Origin: JANWXR01 sp033577755
GTDB taxonomy: Bacteria; Chloroflexota; Anaerolineae; Anaerolineales; UBA6663
Length of the DNA stretch: 64,000 nucleotides
NCBI GenBank assembly: GCA_033577755.1
Contig: JAVQXV010000001.1
Location: forward strand, 1 to 64,000
Reading direction: 5' to 3'
Numbering within the stretch: position 1 is the first letter of the stretch; each line of letters begins with the position of its first letter. The notes below the pieces were generated by a model that was not told where the DNA came from, did no database searches, and saw nothing but the letters and a program-made list of their open reading frames with translations. The position numbers and the translations under genes were made by a program. Below are positions 42,134 to 51,033 of this stretch, in pieces.

Positions 42134-42488
42134 ATCGCTAAGCTCCGGTGCCATGAGCCGGGCGAGCAGGTTTTAGCGCGAGAAGAAGCGATGCGCCGGC
42201 GAATTGATCCCGGTCTGCAACGCGAACTGGGCCGCTTTCAACTCGGCCCCCGCCGGTTGAAGCGCTGCCTTTCCACCTCCTCGCTTTGTTACCGGTTTTC
42301 CCGGCGCGCATATTGCCCTTGAGACATTTCAAAGTGGGTTGTTACAGTGCTTCTTTAAGTGTAAGGGAAGCAGTTCACACTCCACAAAACCGGCAAGTTG
42401 AGCGAGGCCGAGGAGCGCCTGCTCTTCCCAAGCGTCATTATGATGTTGATGCTCAAGCGCTTACGTGGGTAACGCGCGCGGTTATGCG
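42134..42488. other. Non-coding gap with no recognised element
   Basis: About 355 bases between the decayed family A copy and the O-methyltransferase promoter. It has moderate GC and no open frame or repeat that I can support. Confidence 0.4.
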
Positions 42489-42494
42489 TATAAT
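42489..42494 (+). promoter_or_regulatory. -10 box directly before an ATG (leaderless O-methyltransferase gene)
   Basis: A consensus TATAAT ends 7 bases before the ATG at 42502. Transcription would start at the ATG, and no Shine-Dalgarno site is present. Confidence 0.6.
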
Positions 42495-42501
42495 CAGGCA
42501 C

Positions 42502-43161
42502 ATGCCGACCTTTTACGACGACGCCCACGCCCACTACTTCACCGAACTTTTCGCTCCGCATGACGCAGTCCTTCAGCACATCTACGATAACATCCCCAAA
42601 CGCGGCCTACCGGCCATCACCATTCGGCCAGAGGAGGGTCGCTTTCTTCAATTTCTGGCTCGGGCCTGCGGCGCACGCCTGGCGGTGGAGATTGGGACGC
42701 TGGGCGGTTACAGCGGTGTGTGGATCGCGCGGGGCCTGCTGCCGGGCGGCAGGCTGATCACGCTGGAGAAAGAGCCGCATCACGCCGAAGTCGCCTGCGA
42801 GCACTTTGCGCTGGCCGGCCTGAGCGACCGGGTCGAACTCCGATTGGGCGATGCGCATGAACTGCTGCCCACCTTGTCCGCTGAAGGCCCGTTCGACTTC
42901 TGCTTCATTGATGCCGAGAAGAGCGGCTACGATGCCTATCTCAACTGGGCGCTGGCGAACGTGCGGCCGGGGGGCGTTATCGCCGCGCACAACGCCTTCC
43001 GGCACGGCGCCATCGTTGACGCCAAGAACGAAGAGCCGGAAACGCTGGCCATGCGCGCCTTCATCCGGCGCTGGGCTACCGAGCATCGGCTCCTCAGCAC
43101 TCTCTATCCTGCCGGCGACGGCACCCTCATCGGGATAGTAACCTTTGATGCTGGTTTTTAG
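42502..43161 (+). CDS. O-methyltransferase, class I (catechol/caffeoyl-CoA OMT type)
   Basis: A 219-aa enzyme. AVEIGTLGGYSGVWIARGL near residue 63 is SAM motif I of the Methyltransf_3 family, ITLEKEPHHAEVA follows, and FDFCFIDAEKSGYDAYLNWA holds the metal-binding Asp that positions the acceptor hydroxyl. The acceptor is unknown. The start ATG at 42502 is preceded at 7 bases by a -10 box; an ATG at 42484 would overlap the promoter. Confidence 0.87.
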   Translation: MPTFYDDAHAHYFTELFAPHDAVLQHIYDNIPKRGLPAITIRPEEGRFLQFLARACGARLAVEIGTLGGYSGVWIARGLLPGGRLITLEKEPHHAEVACEHFALAGLSDRVELRLGDAHELLPTLSAEGPFDFCFIDAEKSGYDAYLNWALANVRPGGVIAAHNAFRHGAIVDAKNEEPETLAMRAFIRRWATEHRLLSTLYPAGDGTLIGIVTFDAGF

Positions 43162-43427
43162 AGAGTGAACTCGGCAATGGACATCTGGTGAGGCATGGCG
43201 TGTGCGTGTGGATGGAGAGAGTGGAATAAATCCAGGAGCACATTGAACATCGCCGAGATGAAGGCCAAACGAGATTGAAGGTATTCCGCCAGGCGATGAC
43301 GGGTTTTCTTCAGGCCGCAGACCACCGTCAGTAACAAAAAAGCGGTTTCCGGGCACATCCGCTCATTCCGGGTTCTCCGCTTGCAAATCTTCCTGTTCTC
43401 CGGAATGCCGTACCCATGCCATTTCAA
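43158..43427 (-). pseudogene. Possible remnant of a transposase C-terminus
   Basis: The 89-residue frame has no clear start signal. Its basic stretch RKICKRRTRNERMCPETAFL and the segment HRLAEYLQSRLAFISAMFNV look like the end of a DDE transposase but I cannot name a family. The base composition is lower in GC than neighbouring genes. It could equally be spurious. Confidence 0.25.
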
Positions 43428-43573
43428 ATCAACTCATTGCCAGAGAGTTATGAAGGTGCCACAAGCGCATGCTAGCACACGAACGCAAAGCCCGGTCAGC
43501 GGCCCTACTAAAATCTACACAAACCTACATAGACGAACCGGCAGGTGTTAAGTACATTCTGGGAGATTACGGA

Positions 43574-44206
43574 GTGAGTTCGGAAACACACAGCGATTGG
43601 CTGGGTCTGAGTGAAGCGGCAGCGCTTTTGGGTGTCCATCCTTCCACGCTGCGTCTCTGGGCGGACCGAGGTGATGTGCCGGCGCATCGCACCAACGGTC
43701 GCCACCGGCGCTTCCGGCGCGCGGATATTGAAGCCCTAGCCGCAGTGCGCAGCGAAGCTCGCCCGTTATCCGGGCAGCTCGTTGTTCAGCATGCGCTGGG
43801 CCGGACGCGGATGCAGTTGGCCGAGGGACGGCTGAGGCAGGCTGACTGGTACCGGCGGCTCGACGAACCACGGCGGCACGCTTTCCGCGAGGCGGGCCGG
43901 CGCTTGTTGAGTGCACTGCTGCGCTATCTCGATGATGAGAGCGAGGCCGCCTTAGCCGAAGGCGTGGAGATCGGCCGGGAGTACGAGCGGCTGGGACGCG
44001 CCGCCGGTTTATCGCTGACCGAGAAGGTGCGCATGTATCAGTATTTCCGCGACTTTCTTTACGACAGCGTGGTGGATGTGTATCAGGCCATCGGGCAGCG
44101 CATCCCTCGTGAGTGGGCGCGTATGCATCATCGTCTCTCGGCGTTTACGAACGCGGTGCTGATTGCTGTGGTGGAGGCGCACGAGCAGGCCGAGCGGCCA
44201 GGGTAG
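43574..44206 (+). CDS. MerR/excisionase-like DNA-binding protein with helical C-terminal domain
   Basis: The N-terminal helix-turn-helix LSEAAALLGVHPSTLRLWAD followed by a wing (HRTNGRHRRFRRADIEAL) is a MerR/HTH_17 type domain. The remaining 150 residues are helical, with SALLRYLDDESEAALAEGVE, resembling the N-terminal domain of stressosome RsbR-type proteins. It may read a signal and act as a transcription factor. I chose the GTG at 43574 with GGGAG 8 bases upstream; an ATG at 43469 adds 35 residues without family character. Confidence 0.7.
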   Translation: MSSETHSDWLGLSEAAALLGVHPSTLRLWADRGDVPAHRTNGRHRRFRRADIEALAAVRSEARPLSGQLVVQHALGRTRMQLAEGRLRQADWYRRLDEPRRHAFREAGRRLLSALLRYLDDESEAALAEGVEIGREYERLGRAAGLSLTEKVRMYQYFRDFLYDSVVDVYQAIGQRIPREWARMHHRLSAFTNAVLIAVVEAHEQAERPG

Positions 44207-44380
44207 CACCGTGCCCCAATTTGCTTGTAACAAAACGGACGGCCTAGCCCAACGTTGCAACACCGTCGCCTCTGCACGGTTATGCCGGCGATGGTTGCAA
44301 TGAAATTCGTCTTCATTGCCGCCGGGACTTTGCCCAGCTTCGCGCTGCATCGCTAATCCCCTTTCGCTGGAGCAGTCTGC

Positions 44381-45127
44381 ATGCCTCTGAATTTCATCCT
44401 GCCCTTTCTTGCTTCCATCATCATGTTTGCTTTTACTGTGATTGTGATTCGGCGTTATCTCAAACGCCGGACGCTGCATCTTCTCTTCTGGGGCCTCGGT
44501 CTGGCAATGTTCGGCGTGGCCACGTTTGCCGAGGCATATCTCGCCCTGGCCTGGAACCCCTGGATGTTCTTCACTTGGTATCTGTTCGGCGCGGCGCTCA
44601 CTGCCGGCTGGATCGGTCAGGGAACGGTGTATCTTCTCCTCCATAAACGCTGGGCGCATGCGCTTACCGCAGTCCTTATCCTCGGCAGCCTCATCACGAC
44701 TGCGCTGATGCTGCAGGTGATGCCCAAGCTGGACGCTTCGCGCTTCATACCCGCACATCCCATCAGCGAGCAATACCGCACCATCATGCCTCCTATTGAG
44801 GCTGGCGCGACGGTGCGGCTGACGACGCCCTTTTTCAACATCTACGGCCTGATCACGCTGGGCGGCGGAGCGCTTTGGTCGGCGTATCTTCTCTGGCGCA
44901 AGCGCGCGCTGCCCAGCCGCGTCATCGCCAACGTGCTCATCGCGGCCGGCGCTTTCTCCGTCGGCCTTACCGGAACCCTCACGCGCCTGGGCTATGGCTC
45001 GCTGCTCTACCTGGGTGAGCTATTTGCTGCGACGCTGATGTTTGCCGGCTTCATGCTGGCCGCCCGTCCTCAACCACAGGGAGCTGCTTCACCTGCGCCG
45101 GCCCGGCAGATGTCACCCAACGCGTGA
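44381..45127 (+). CDS. Multi-helix membrane protein of unknown function
   Basis: A 248-aa protein with seven predicted hydrophobic segments, starting LILPFLASIIMFAFTV-like in the first helix and a cytoplasmic RRYLKRRTLH loop. The C-terminus is Pro/Ala-rich and hydrophilic. No family recognised. It is co-directional with hemH, which begins 10 bases later, so a membrane role linked to heme or respiration is possible but unproven. Confidence 0.7.
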   Translation: MPLNFILPFLASIIMFAFTVIVIRRYLKRRTLHLLFWGLGLAMFGVATFAEAYLALAWNPWMFFTWYLFGAALTAGWIGQGTVYLLLHKRWAHALTAVLILGSLITTALMLQVMPKLDASRFIPAHPISEQYRTIMPPIEAGATVRLTTPFFNIYGLITLGGGALWSAYLLWRKRALPSRVIANVLIAAGAFSVGLTGTLTRLGYGSLLYLGELFAATLMFAGFMLAARPQPQGAASPAPARQMSPNA

Positions 45128-45137
45128 GTGTGCTGCC

Positions 45138-46235
45138 ATGAAAGTCAAAACCGCCATCGTCATGCTCAACCTGGGCGGGCCACAGAATCTGCAAGCGGTC
45201 GGCCCCTTCCTGCGCAACCTGTTTGCCGACCGTGAAATCATCCCGCTGCCTGCTCAGAGCGTGCTCGGTCCACTCCTCGCCCGCCTGCGCACCCGGCGGG
45301 TGCAGGAAAACTATCGCGCCATCGGCGGCGGTTCGCCCCTGCTACATTGGACGGAAATCCAGGGACGCGGCCTGGTGGCCTGGCTCGATCGGCTCTCGCC
45401 CGAGACTGCACCCCACCAGTTCTATGTGGCGTTTCGCTACGTCGAGCCGTACAGCGAAGACGCGCTGCGCCGAATGCAGGCCGACGGCGTGCAGCGCGCC
45501 GTCGCATTCACACAATATCCTCACTTCTCCTGCGCTACCACCGGCTCAAGCCTGAATGAACTTTGGCGCGCTGCCCAGCGCCTTGGTCTGGAGAACGCCT
45601 TTCGTTGGAGCGTAATTGACCGCTGGCACAACCATCCCGGCTTCATTGCCGCCATGGCGCGCGCCGTTCGGGCCGGGCTGGCGCAATACGCGGAGGACGT
45701 CCGCGACGAAGTGGTGCTGCTGTTCAGCGCACATTCACTGCCGCTCAGCATCATCAACCGCGGCGATCCCTATCCGGCAGAGATCGGCGCGAGCGTACAG
45801 GCGGTGATGGAGCAGCTCGGCTTCTCGCATCGCTATCTGCTGTCCTACCAGTCATCGGTGGGGCCGGTGCAGTGGCTGGGGCCTTCCACGGAAACGATGA
45901 TTGCGCGACTGGGAGCGCGCGGCCACAAGCACGTCCTGGTCGTCCCGATTGCGTTCACCAGCGATCACATCGAGACGCTATCAGAAATTGACCGGGAATA
46001 CGGGGAACTGGCGCATAGGGTGGGCATCACCCATTTCAAGCGCGCCCCTGCACTCAACGGCGATGAGGGATTTCAGCGCGCATTGGCCGATATTGTCTAT
46101 AGCCATCTCCGGAACGGTGAAATCTGTTCGCGCCAATACCGCTTGCATTGTCCCGGCTGTGCCAATTCACAGTGCCGGCAAATCCTCAACCCCGCCGGGG
46201 GAGCCTCTGCGTGGGGCGCGCCGGCGGCGGCCTGA
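45138..46235 (+). CDS. hemH: Ferrochelatase
   Basis: It inserts Fe2+ into a porphyrin in the last steps of heme synthesis. Signatures: VMLNLGGPQNLQAVGPFLRN at the start, FSAHSLPLSIINRGDPYPAE with the catalytic His near residue 197, SYQSSVGPVQWLGPST near 236 and IAFTSDHIETLSEIDRE near 277. The C-terminus has a four-Cys stretch (CSRQYRLHCPGCANSQC) suggestive of a [2Fe-2S] cluster as in some bacterial and animal ferrochelatases. It fits the heme demand shown by ctaA. The ATG at 45138 starts the family match. Confidence 0.93.
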   Translation: MKVKTAIVMLNLGGPQNLQAVGPFLRNLFADREIIPLPAQSVLGPLLARLRTRRVQENYRAIGGGSPLLHWTEIQGRGLVAWLDRLSPETAPHQFYVAFRYVEPYSEDALRRMQADGVQRAVAFTQYPHFSCATTGSSLNELWRAAQRLGLENAFRWSVIDRWHNHPGFIAAMARAVRAGLAQYAEDVRDEVVLLFSAHSLPLSIINRGDPYPAEIGASVQAVMEQLGFSHRYLLSYQSSVGPVQWLGPSTETMIARLGARGHKHVLVVPIAFTSDHIETLSEIDREYGELAHRVGITHFKRAPALNGDEGFQRALADIVYSHLRNGEICSRQYRLHCPGCANSQCRQILNPAGGASAWGAPAAA

Positions 46236-46270
46236 TGCGGGCTGCGCCTCGCCGGGCGGCGCCCGCGCCG

Positions 46271-47644
46271 CTACTCCAGCGCCAGCACCTTGCCGGGGTT
46301 GAGAATGTTGTTGGGATCGAGCAGCCGCTTGATCTGGCGCATCACGTTCAGCGCGCCGGGGCCGTGCTCCAACTCCATGAACTTCTGCTTGCCCAAGCCC
46401 ACGCCGTGCTCGCCGGTGGAGGTGCCGCCCAGCTCGATGGCGCGCCGCACCAGCCGCGCATTGAAATCCTGCACGCGCTCGTACAGGGCTGCATCGTCCG
46501 GCGGATAAAAGACGGCAACATGCGCGTTGCCGTCTCCCGCATGGCTAATGATGCTGCCCTTGAAACCCAGCTGCGCCATCGTATCGGAAGCGTAGGCCAC
46601 CAGCGCCGGGTACTGCGAGATGGGTACGGCAAAATCGGTGACGATGTAGTCCTGGCCGGGGAAGTAACGCAAATGCGCCTCGAAGGCGTGATGGCGCGCC
46701 TCCCATAAACGGGCGCGCTCGTCACGACCTATGCCGGCCCGAAAGCTCAGACAGCCGTGTGAGCGGCAGATGTCCGCTACCGCCGCCATCCGCTCCTCCA
46801 GCGCCGTCGCGCCGGCGCCGGTAAACTCCAGAAACAGATTCGGCGCAACCGGCAGGTTGAAACCGGAGGCAGCGTTGATAATCTCCACGGCAGTCGCATC
46901 CAACAGCTCCAGCGCGCTCGGTTCCAACCCCGCGCCGATGACCTCATATACCACGTCGGCGGCCTGTTTTACGGTGGGGAAAGCGGCCGTTGCCGCGCTG
47001 AAATGTTCGGGCAGGGGGTAGAGCTTGAGCGTTGCTTCGGTGATGAGGCCCAACGTCCCCTCGGAGCCGACAAACAGATGCGTCAGGTCATAGCCGGAGG
47101 ACTGCTTCACCGAGCGCGAGCCGGTGCGGATCACTTCGCCGCTCGCCAGCACCACCTCCAGCGCAAGCACGTTGTCGCGCGTCGCACCGTACTTCACCGT
47201 GCGTGTGCCGGCGGCGTTATTCGCCAGCATCCCGCCGAGGCTGGCGTTGGCGCCGGGGTCGGGCGGAAAAAACAGGCCGTGCTTTGCCAATTCCCGGTTC
47301 ATGTCTTTGTAGAACAGGCCCGGCTGCACCGTCACCTGAAAGTCGGCGGCGTGAATGGCGAGGATGCGGTTCATGCGGGTGAAGTCGAGCACGATGCCGC
47401 CACGCACCGGGATCGGGTTGCCTTCCAGGCTGGAGCCCGCGCCCCAGGCCGTGACCGGCACGCCGCGCGCGTTCGCGTACTTCAACACGGCGCTGACTTC
47501 GGCGGTGGACTCCGGCCAGACCACGACATCGGGGAGGACGGCGTGGTGAGCGGATTGGTCTTTGGAGTGTTGAGCACGGTCGGCCTGTGTGGCGGAGAGA
47601 CGGTCGGCGGGGAGGATTTGTTGCAGGTCGGCAAGCAGCGTCAT
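46271..47644 (-). CDS. FAD-linked oxidase, glycolate oxidase GlcD / D-lactate dehydrogenase type
   Basis: An FAD-binding type 4 (PCMH) enzyme followed by the FAD-oxidase C domain. The FAD contacts are visible in WGAGSSLEGNPIPVRGGIVL and DPGANASLGGMLANNAAGT, and the late motifs SHAGDGNAHVAVF and GTSTGEHGVGLGKQKFM hold the catalytic histidines. It oxidises a 2-hydroxyacid such as D-lactate or glycolate and passes electrons to quinone or cytochrome. The ATG at 47644 has AGGAG 8 bases upstream. It converges on hemH with a 35-base gap. Confidence 0.88.
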   Translation of the reverse strand: MTLLADLQQILPADRLSATQADRAQHSKDQSAHHAVLPDVVVWPESTAEVSAVLKYANARGVPVTAWGAGSSLEGNPIPVRGGIVLDFTRMNRILAIHAADFQVTVQPGLFYKDMNRELAKHGLFFPPDPGANASLGGMLANNAAGTRTVKYGATRDNVLALEVVLASGEVIRTGSRSVKQSSGYDLTHLFVGSEGTLGLITEATLKLYPLPEHFSAATAAFPTVKQAADVVYEVIGAGLEPSALELLDATAVEIINAASGFNLPVAPNLFLEFTGAGATALEERMAAVADICRSHGCLSFRAGIGRDERARLWEARHHAFEAHLRYFPGQDYIVTDFAVPISQYPALVAYASDTMAQLGFKGSIISHAGDGNAHVAVFYPPDDAALYERVQDFNARLVRRAIELGGTSTGEHGVGLGKQKFMELEHGPGALNVMRQIKRLLDPNNILNPGKVLALE

Positions 47645-47710
47645 GGCTAGGACTCCTGATGCCACAAGTCTTTCACAGAGAGGCTACTACCTTCGCTCCG
47701 CCCTTACCTG

Positions 47711-47813
47711 GTGTGCACGCAAAACATGTCAGCCGCACCCTGAGCGGACGCTGAGCGAAGCCGAAGCGGCAGTCGAAGGGGCGGCACGTTCCTGACAACC
47801 TTTGCGTGCACAC
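47711..47813 (-). mobile_element. Family A element, complete copy 5 (103 bp)
   Basis: Ends GTGTGCACGCAAA and TTTGCGTGCACAC, core in the opposite orientation to copy 1. The flanks CTTACCTG and CTTGCCTG match at 7 of 8 bases directly against the element ends, the expected pattern of a target-site duplication. Confidence 0.78.
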
Positions 47814-47916
47814 CTTGCCTGAAAAGGCTACAGCTATCCGCTTGGGAGCGGTAAAATCCTTTCGCTGCGGAGCGTTGGTCTGGCCGCAGGCTATACAATC
47901 CCGGAGTAACCAGAAC

Positions 47917-48249
47917 GTGATCAATTCCGAAACATCTCTCAACGAAACGACCCGGGCGGAACTCAAGAACGACGCCGTCGTCGGCGGTGTGATGCTATGG
48001 GCGGCGCTGCGCTGCACCGCGCAGTACGTGCTCCTGCCGTTCATCCTGCCGCTGATAGGCTTGAGCAGCGCGGTCTCTCTCTGGCTCAGCGCCACCATCA
48101 GCCTGTTCGCCCTGGGAGTGATGCTCTTCAACCTGAAGCGGCTGTGGCACAGCCGCTGGCGCCGGCGTTATCTGGCGTTGAGTCTGGTCGCCGGCAGCGC
48201 CATTGTGCTGTTCCTGTATCTGGATTTGACCGAGCTGCTCGGCGCCTAA
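47917..48249 (+). CDS. Small membrane protein (110 aa)
   Basis: Not recognised at family level. After a polar N-terminus there are three or four hydrophobic segments (QYVLLPFILPLIGLSSAVSL, LWLSATISLFALGVMLF, LALSLVAGSAIVLFLYLDL). I chose the GTG at 47917 with GGAG 10 bases before and a TACAAT box at 47894-47899; the longer frame starts inside the family A element. Confidence 0.6.
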   Translation: MINSETSLNETTRAELKNDAVVGGVMLWAALRCTAQYVLLPFILPLIGLSSAVSLWLSATISLFALGVMLFNLKRLWHSRWRRRYLALSLVAGSAIVLFLYLDLTELLGA

Positions 48250-48285
48250 GCAGCGCTGCTGCATCAGGAGGAGGCGCCAGCCCTG

Positions 48286-48711
48286 TCAGCTGCTTTTTTC
48301 GGTTCGAATGACGACGGTCATCACGACCGTGGCGGCCACGGCCAGGGCCGCCACGCTGATCTGGGCAGCGAGTGAAGCCTCACTATAAAACGTAAACAGG
48401 TAGGAAGCCCAGGCCACGCTCAACGCCAACAGCTTCACCTTAAGTGGCAGCGCCCGTTTGGCCTTGAACTCAAAGGCCGTGCGGAGATAAGGTTGCAGCC
48501 ATGGGCGCGTTAGCATCCAGCGGTACAACCGGTCGGAGCTGCGCACGTAACAGCCAGCGGCCAGCAACAGGAATGGCGTGGTCGGCAGGCCGGGCAGGAA
48601 AATGCCCAGTACGGCCAACCCCAGCGCCAGTGTACCTAACCCGATCAGAGCCGCCTGCTTTACCAGGGAAAGAGGCTTAGGGTCAGTCCAATTGGCTTCA
48701 CTATGGCTCAT
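48286..48711 (-). CDS. DUF454 (YbaN-like) inner-membrane protein
   Basis: The signature GIFLPGLPTTPFLLLAAGCY followed by VRSSDRLYRWMLTRPWLQPY identifies DUF454. Three to four hydrophobic segments are predicted. Function of the family is unknown. It is divergent from the zincin gene at 48773. Confidence 0.88.
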   Translation of the reverse strand: MSHSEANWTDPKPLSLVKQAALIGLGTLALGLAVLGIFLPGLPTTPFLLLAAGCYVRSSDRLYRWMLTRPWLQPYLRTAFEFKAKRALPLKVKLLALSVAWASYLFTFYSEASLAAQISVAALAVAATVVMTVVIRTEKSS

Positions 48712-48759
48712 GGCAAAAAATTACTTTCGCCGGGTTTGCGCACCATTATACACTCCGGC

Positions 48760-48765
48760 TACAAT
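48760..48765 (+). promoter_or_regulatory. -10 box directly before an ATG (leaderless zincin gene)
   Basis: TACAAT ends 7 bases before the ATG at 48773, with no Shine-Dalgarno site. Same layout as at 26009 and 42489. Confidence 0.5.
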
Positions 48766-48772
48766 CGCCTCG

Positions 48773-49132
48773 ATGCGTCTCTCCCGCGAACGCTTCGAAG
48801 AACTGGTCTTCGACATCGCCGAGGAGGTGATGGCGAAATTGCCGGACGACCTGCGCGCCGAGGCGGCCACGGTGATGTTGGACATCGCCGACCGCCCACC
48901 CAACGACGACCCTGACCTGCTCGGCCTGTACGAGGGCGTGCCGCTGGTGGAGCGGGGCGCGGACGACTTCCGCCTGCAGCCCGACCGAATCACGCTGTAC
49001 TACCTGCCGCTGCTTGCCGCCAGCCGGAATGAAGATGAGCTGCGTCATGAAATCCGTGTCACCCTCATTCATGAACTCGGCCACTTTTTCGGCTTCAACG
49101 AGGACGAGCTGGAGCAACGGGGGTGGGCATAG
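48773..49132 (+). CDS. Minimal zincin metallopeptidase-like protein (PF06262 type)
   Basis: A 119-aa protein ending in HELGHFFGFNEDELEQRGW, the extended zinc motif HExxHxxGxxxxE, and starting MRLSRERFEELVFDIAEEV as in this family of very small zincins. The full set of zinc ligands and the catalytic Glu are present. Substrate and real peptidase activity are unknown. The start follows a -10 box by 7 bases. Confidence 0.88.
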   Translation: MRLSRERFEELVFDIAEEVMAKLPDDLRAEAATVMLDIADRPPNDDPDLLGLYEGVPLVERGADDFRLQPDRITLYYLPLLAASRNEDELRHEIRVTLIHELGHFFGFNEDELEQRGWA

Positions 49133-49200
49133 TCAGGTAGTCGAGTGGTCGAGTAGTCGGCTGGTCAGATGGTCGAGTAGTTGGATGGTCATGTGGTCAG
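49132..49200. repeat. GTGGTCGAGTAGTC word repeat
   Basis: Variants of a 9-10-base word (GTCGAGTGGTCGAGTAGTC) run in tandem with changing bases between the zincin and ugd genes. Unit variation rules out a CRISPR array. Confidence 0.6.
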
Positions 49201-49288
49201 TAAGGTGATGAGACCTCCGCTCTATGGCGTGTTTACGCAGGTTCGCCAGAATCAAACCGAAATGATCACCTTGTAGAGGAGTGGACCT

Positions 49289-50605
49289 GTGAAAAACATC
49301 TGTGTCATTGGGGCAGGCTATGTGGGGCTGGTGACCGGCACCTGCTTCGCCGACCTGGGCAATAATGTGATTGCGCTCGACATCAGCGAAGAGCGCATTG
49401 AAAACCTCAAGAAGGGCATTCTGCCGATTTACGAACCGGGCCTGGAGGAGATGGTGAAGCGCAACGTGGCCGCCGGGCGGCTGAGCTTCACCACCTCGTA
49501 CGCCGAAGCGCTGGAAAAGGCCGAGTTCGCCTTTATCGCCGTCGGCACACCGGAGGGCGTGGACGGCGAGGCCGACCTGAAGTACGTGCGCGCCGCCGCC
49601 GAGTCCATCGCCGAGCACATGCACCAGCCGCTCATCATCGTCAACAAGTCCACCGTGCCGGTGGGCACCGGCGACTGGGTGGCGGACATCGTGCGTGCCA
49701 AGCAGCCCCGGCCTATTCCCTTCAGCGTGGTCTCCTGCCCCGAATTTCTGGCCGAAGGCTCGGCGCTGGCCGACTTCATGAACCCGGCCCGCATCGTCCT
49801 CGGCTCCACCGACCGCGAGGCCGCCAACAAGGTGGCCGACCTGCACCTGCCGCTGCGCGCGCCCATCGTCATCACCGACCTTCGCACGGCGGAGATGATT
49901 AAGTACGCCTCCAACGCCTTCCTGGCGACCAAAATCTCCTTCATCAACGAGATCGCCAACATCTGTGAGGCGCTGGGCGCCGATGTGAAGGAAGTGGCCG
50001 CCGGCATGGGCTACGACCCGCGCATCGGCAAGCAGTTCCTCAACGCCGGCCTGGGGTGGGGCGGCTCGTGCTTCCCGAAGGACGTGAAGGCACTGGCCTA
50101 CATGGCAATGGTGCAGGGCAAACATCCGCAACTGTTGCAGGCCGTCATGGACATCAACAAGTATCAGCGGCGGCAGGTGGTGCTCAAGCTACGCGAAATG
50201 CTCGGCACGCTCAAGGGCAAGCACATCGGCCTGCTCGGCCTGGCCTTCAAGCCGAACACCGATGACATGCGCGAGGCGCCCTCGGTGGAGATCGCCCGCG
50301 CCGTGCAGGCCGAAGGCGGCATCGTCAGAGGCTACGACCCGGTGGCGAGGCACACAGCTGAGCGTGTGATGCCGGGTGTCAAGCTGTGCGCCAGCGCCTA
50401 CGAAGTGGCCGAGGGCGCGGATGCGCTTGTCGTTTGCACAGAGTGGAACGAGTTCAAACAATTAGACCTGGCGCGCATCAAGAGTGTGATGCGGCAGCCC
50501 GTCATGGTGGACGGACGCAATGTGTACGAGCCGGAGCAGATGGCGGCACTGGGCTTCAAGTATCGCGGCATGGGCCGCGGCCTCAACGGCAGCCGCGGCC
50601 TGTAG
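49289..50605 (+). CDS. ugd: UDP-glucose 6-dehydrogenase
   Basis: It oxidises UDP-glucose to UDP-glucuronate with two NAD, feeding surface polysaccharide synthesis. The NAD motif CVIGAGYVGLVTGTCFADLG opens the protein, TVPVGTGD is near residue 124, and the catalytic Cys is in LNAGLGWGGSCFPKDVKAL near 261. LGLAFKPNTDDMREAPS starts the UDP-binding C-terminal domain. Start is a GTG with AGGAG 7 bases upstream. Related UDP-sugar dehydrogenases are possible, but length and motifs fit Ugd. Confidence 0.94.
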   Translation: MKNICVIGAGYVGLVTGTCFADLGNNVIALDISEERIENLKKGILPIYEPGLEEMVKRNVAAGRLSFTTSYAEALEKAEFAFIAVGTPEGVDGEADLKYVRAAAESIAEHMHQPLIIVNKSTVPVGTGDWVADIVRAKQPRPIPFSVVSCPEFLAEGSALADFMNPARIVLGSTDREAANKVADLHLPLRAPIVITDLRTAEMIKYASNAFLATKISFINEIANICEALGADVKEVAAGMGYDPRIGKQFLNAGLGWGGSCFPKDVKALAYMAMVQGKHPQLLQAVMDINKYQRRQVVLKLREMLGTLKGKHIGLLGLAFKPNTDDMREAPSVEIARAVQAEGGIVRGYDPVARHTAERVMPGVKLCASAYEVAEGADALVVCTEWNEFKQLDLARIKSVMRQPVMVDGRNVYEPEQMAALGFKYRGMGRGLNGSRGL

Positions 50606-50630
50606 GCCTCGGCGAGAGTTTTTGCAAAGG

Positions 50631-50746
50631 TGAGTGCACTGAAAAAAACGCATCGCGGAGAACATGGAGAGCGCAGAATTCTTCCTTCATTCTCTCCGCG
50701 TGCCCTGCGATCTCAGCGGTGAAACATCCTTTTTGCAGTGGTCTCA
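50631..50746. repeat. Family B repeat, copy 3 (116 bp, inverted relative to copies 2 and 4)
   Basis: It begins TGAGTGCACTGAAAAAAACG and ends TTTTTGCAGTGGTCTCA, the mirror of copies 2 and 4. The interior holds CGCGGAGAACATGGAGAGCG and its pairing partner CTCTCCGCG. CAAAGG occurs at both borders. A family A element begins four bases later. Confidence 0.65.
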
Positions 50747-50749
50747 AAG

Positions 50750-50853
50750 GTGTGCACGCAAAACATGTTAGCCACACCTTGAACGAACGCTGAGCGAAGC
50801 TGAAGCGGCAGTTGAAGGGGCGGCACCTTCCCTGGCAACCTTTGCGTGCACAC
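50750..50853 (-). mobile_element. Family A element, complete copy 6 (104 bp)
   Basis: Ends GTGTGCACGCAAA and TTTGCGTGCACAC with the core in the same orientation as copy 5. Unlike the other complete copies, no direct repeat is seen at its borders. The remaining gap up to 51033 contains no gene. Confidence 0.7.
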
Positions 50854-51033
50854 AGTCGGTGATCGGCAACGCCCGCCGATTGCTTTTATAATGGAGCCGA
50901 GCCGGGATCGGAAACGTAGAAAGTGAAGGCCGGCAGGGGAACATCGAACATTTTCCTTCTTCAGTTTTCCTTTCCCTCCTGCCGTGCCGACCCGGCGGCT
51001 TTTTACCCGGTTTGTGGACCAAAGCGAGGAGGC

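Noticed and set aside
42286..42501. Upstream extension of the O-methyltransferase frame
   Set aside because: It would cover the TATAAT box and has no family similarity.
47806..47916. Longer N-terminus for the small membrane protein at 47917
   Set aside because: The extension begins inside a family A element and lacks a ribosome site; the GTG at 47917 has one.
49132..49200. CRISPR array candidate
   Set aside because: Degenerate tandem words without spacers.
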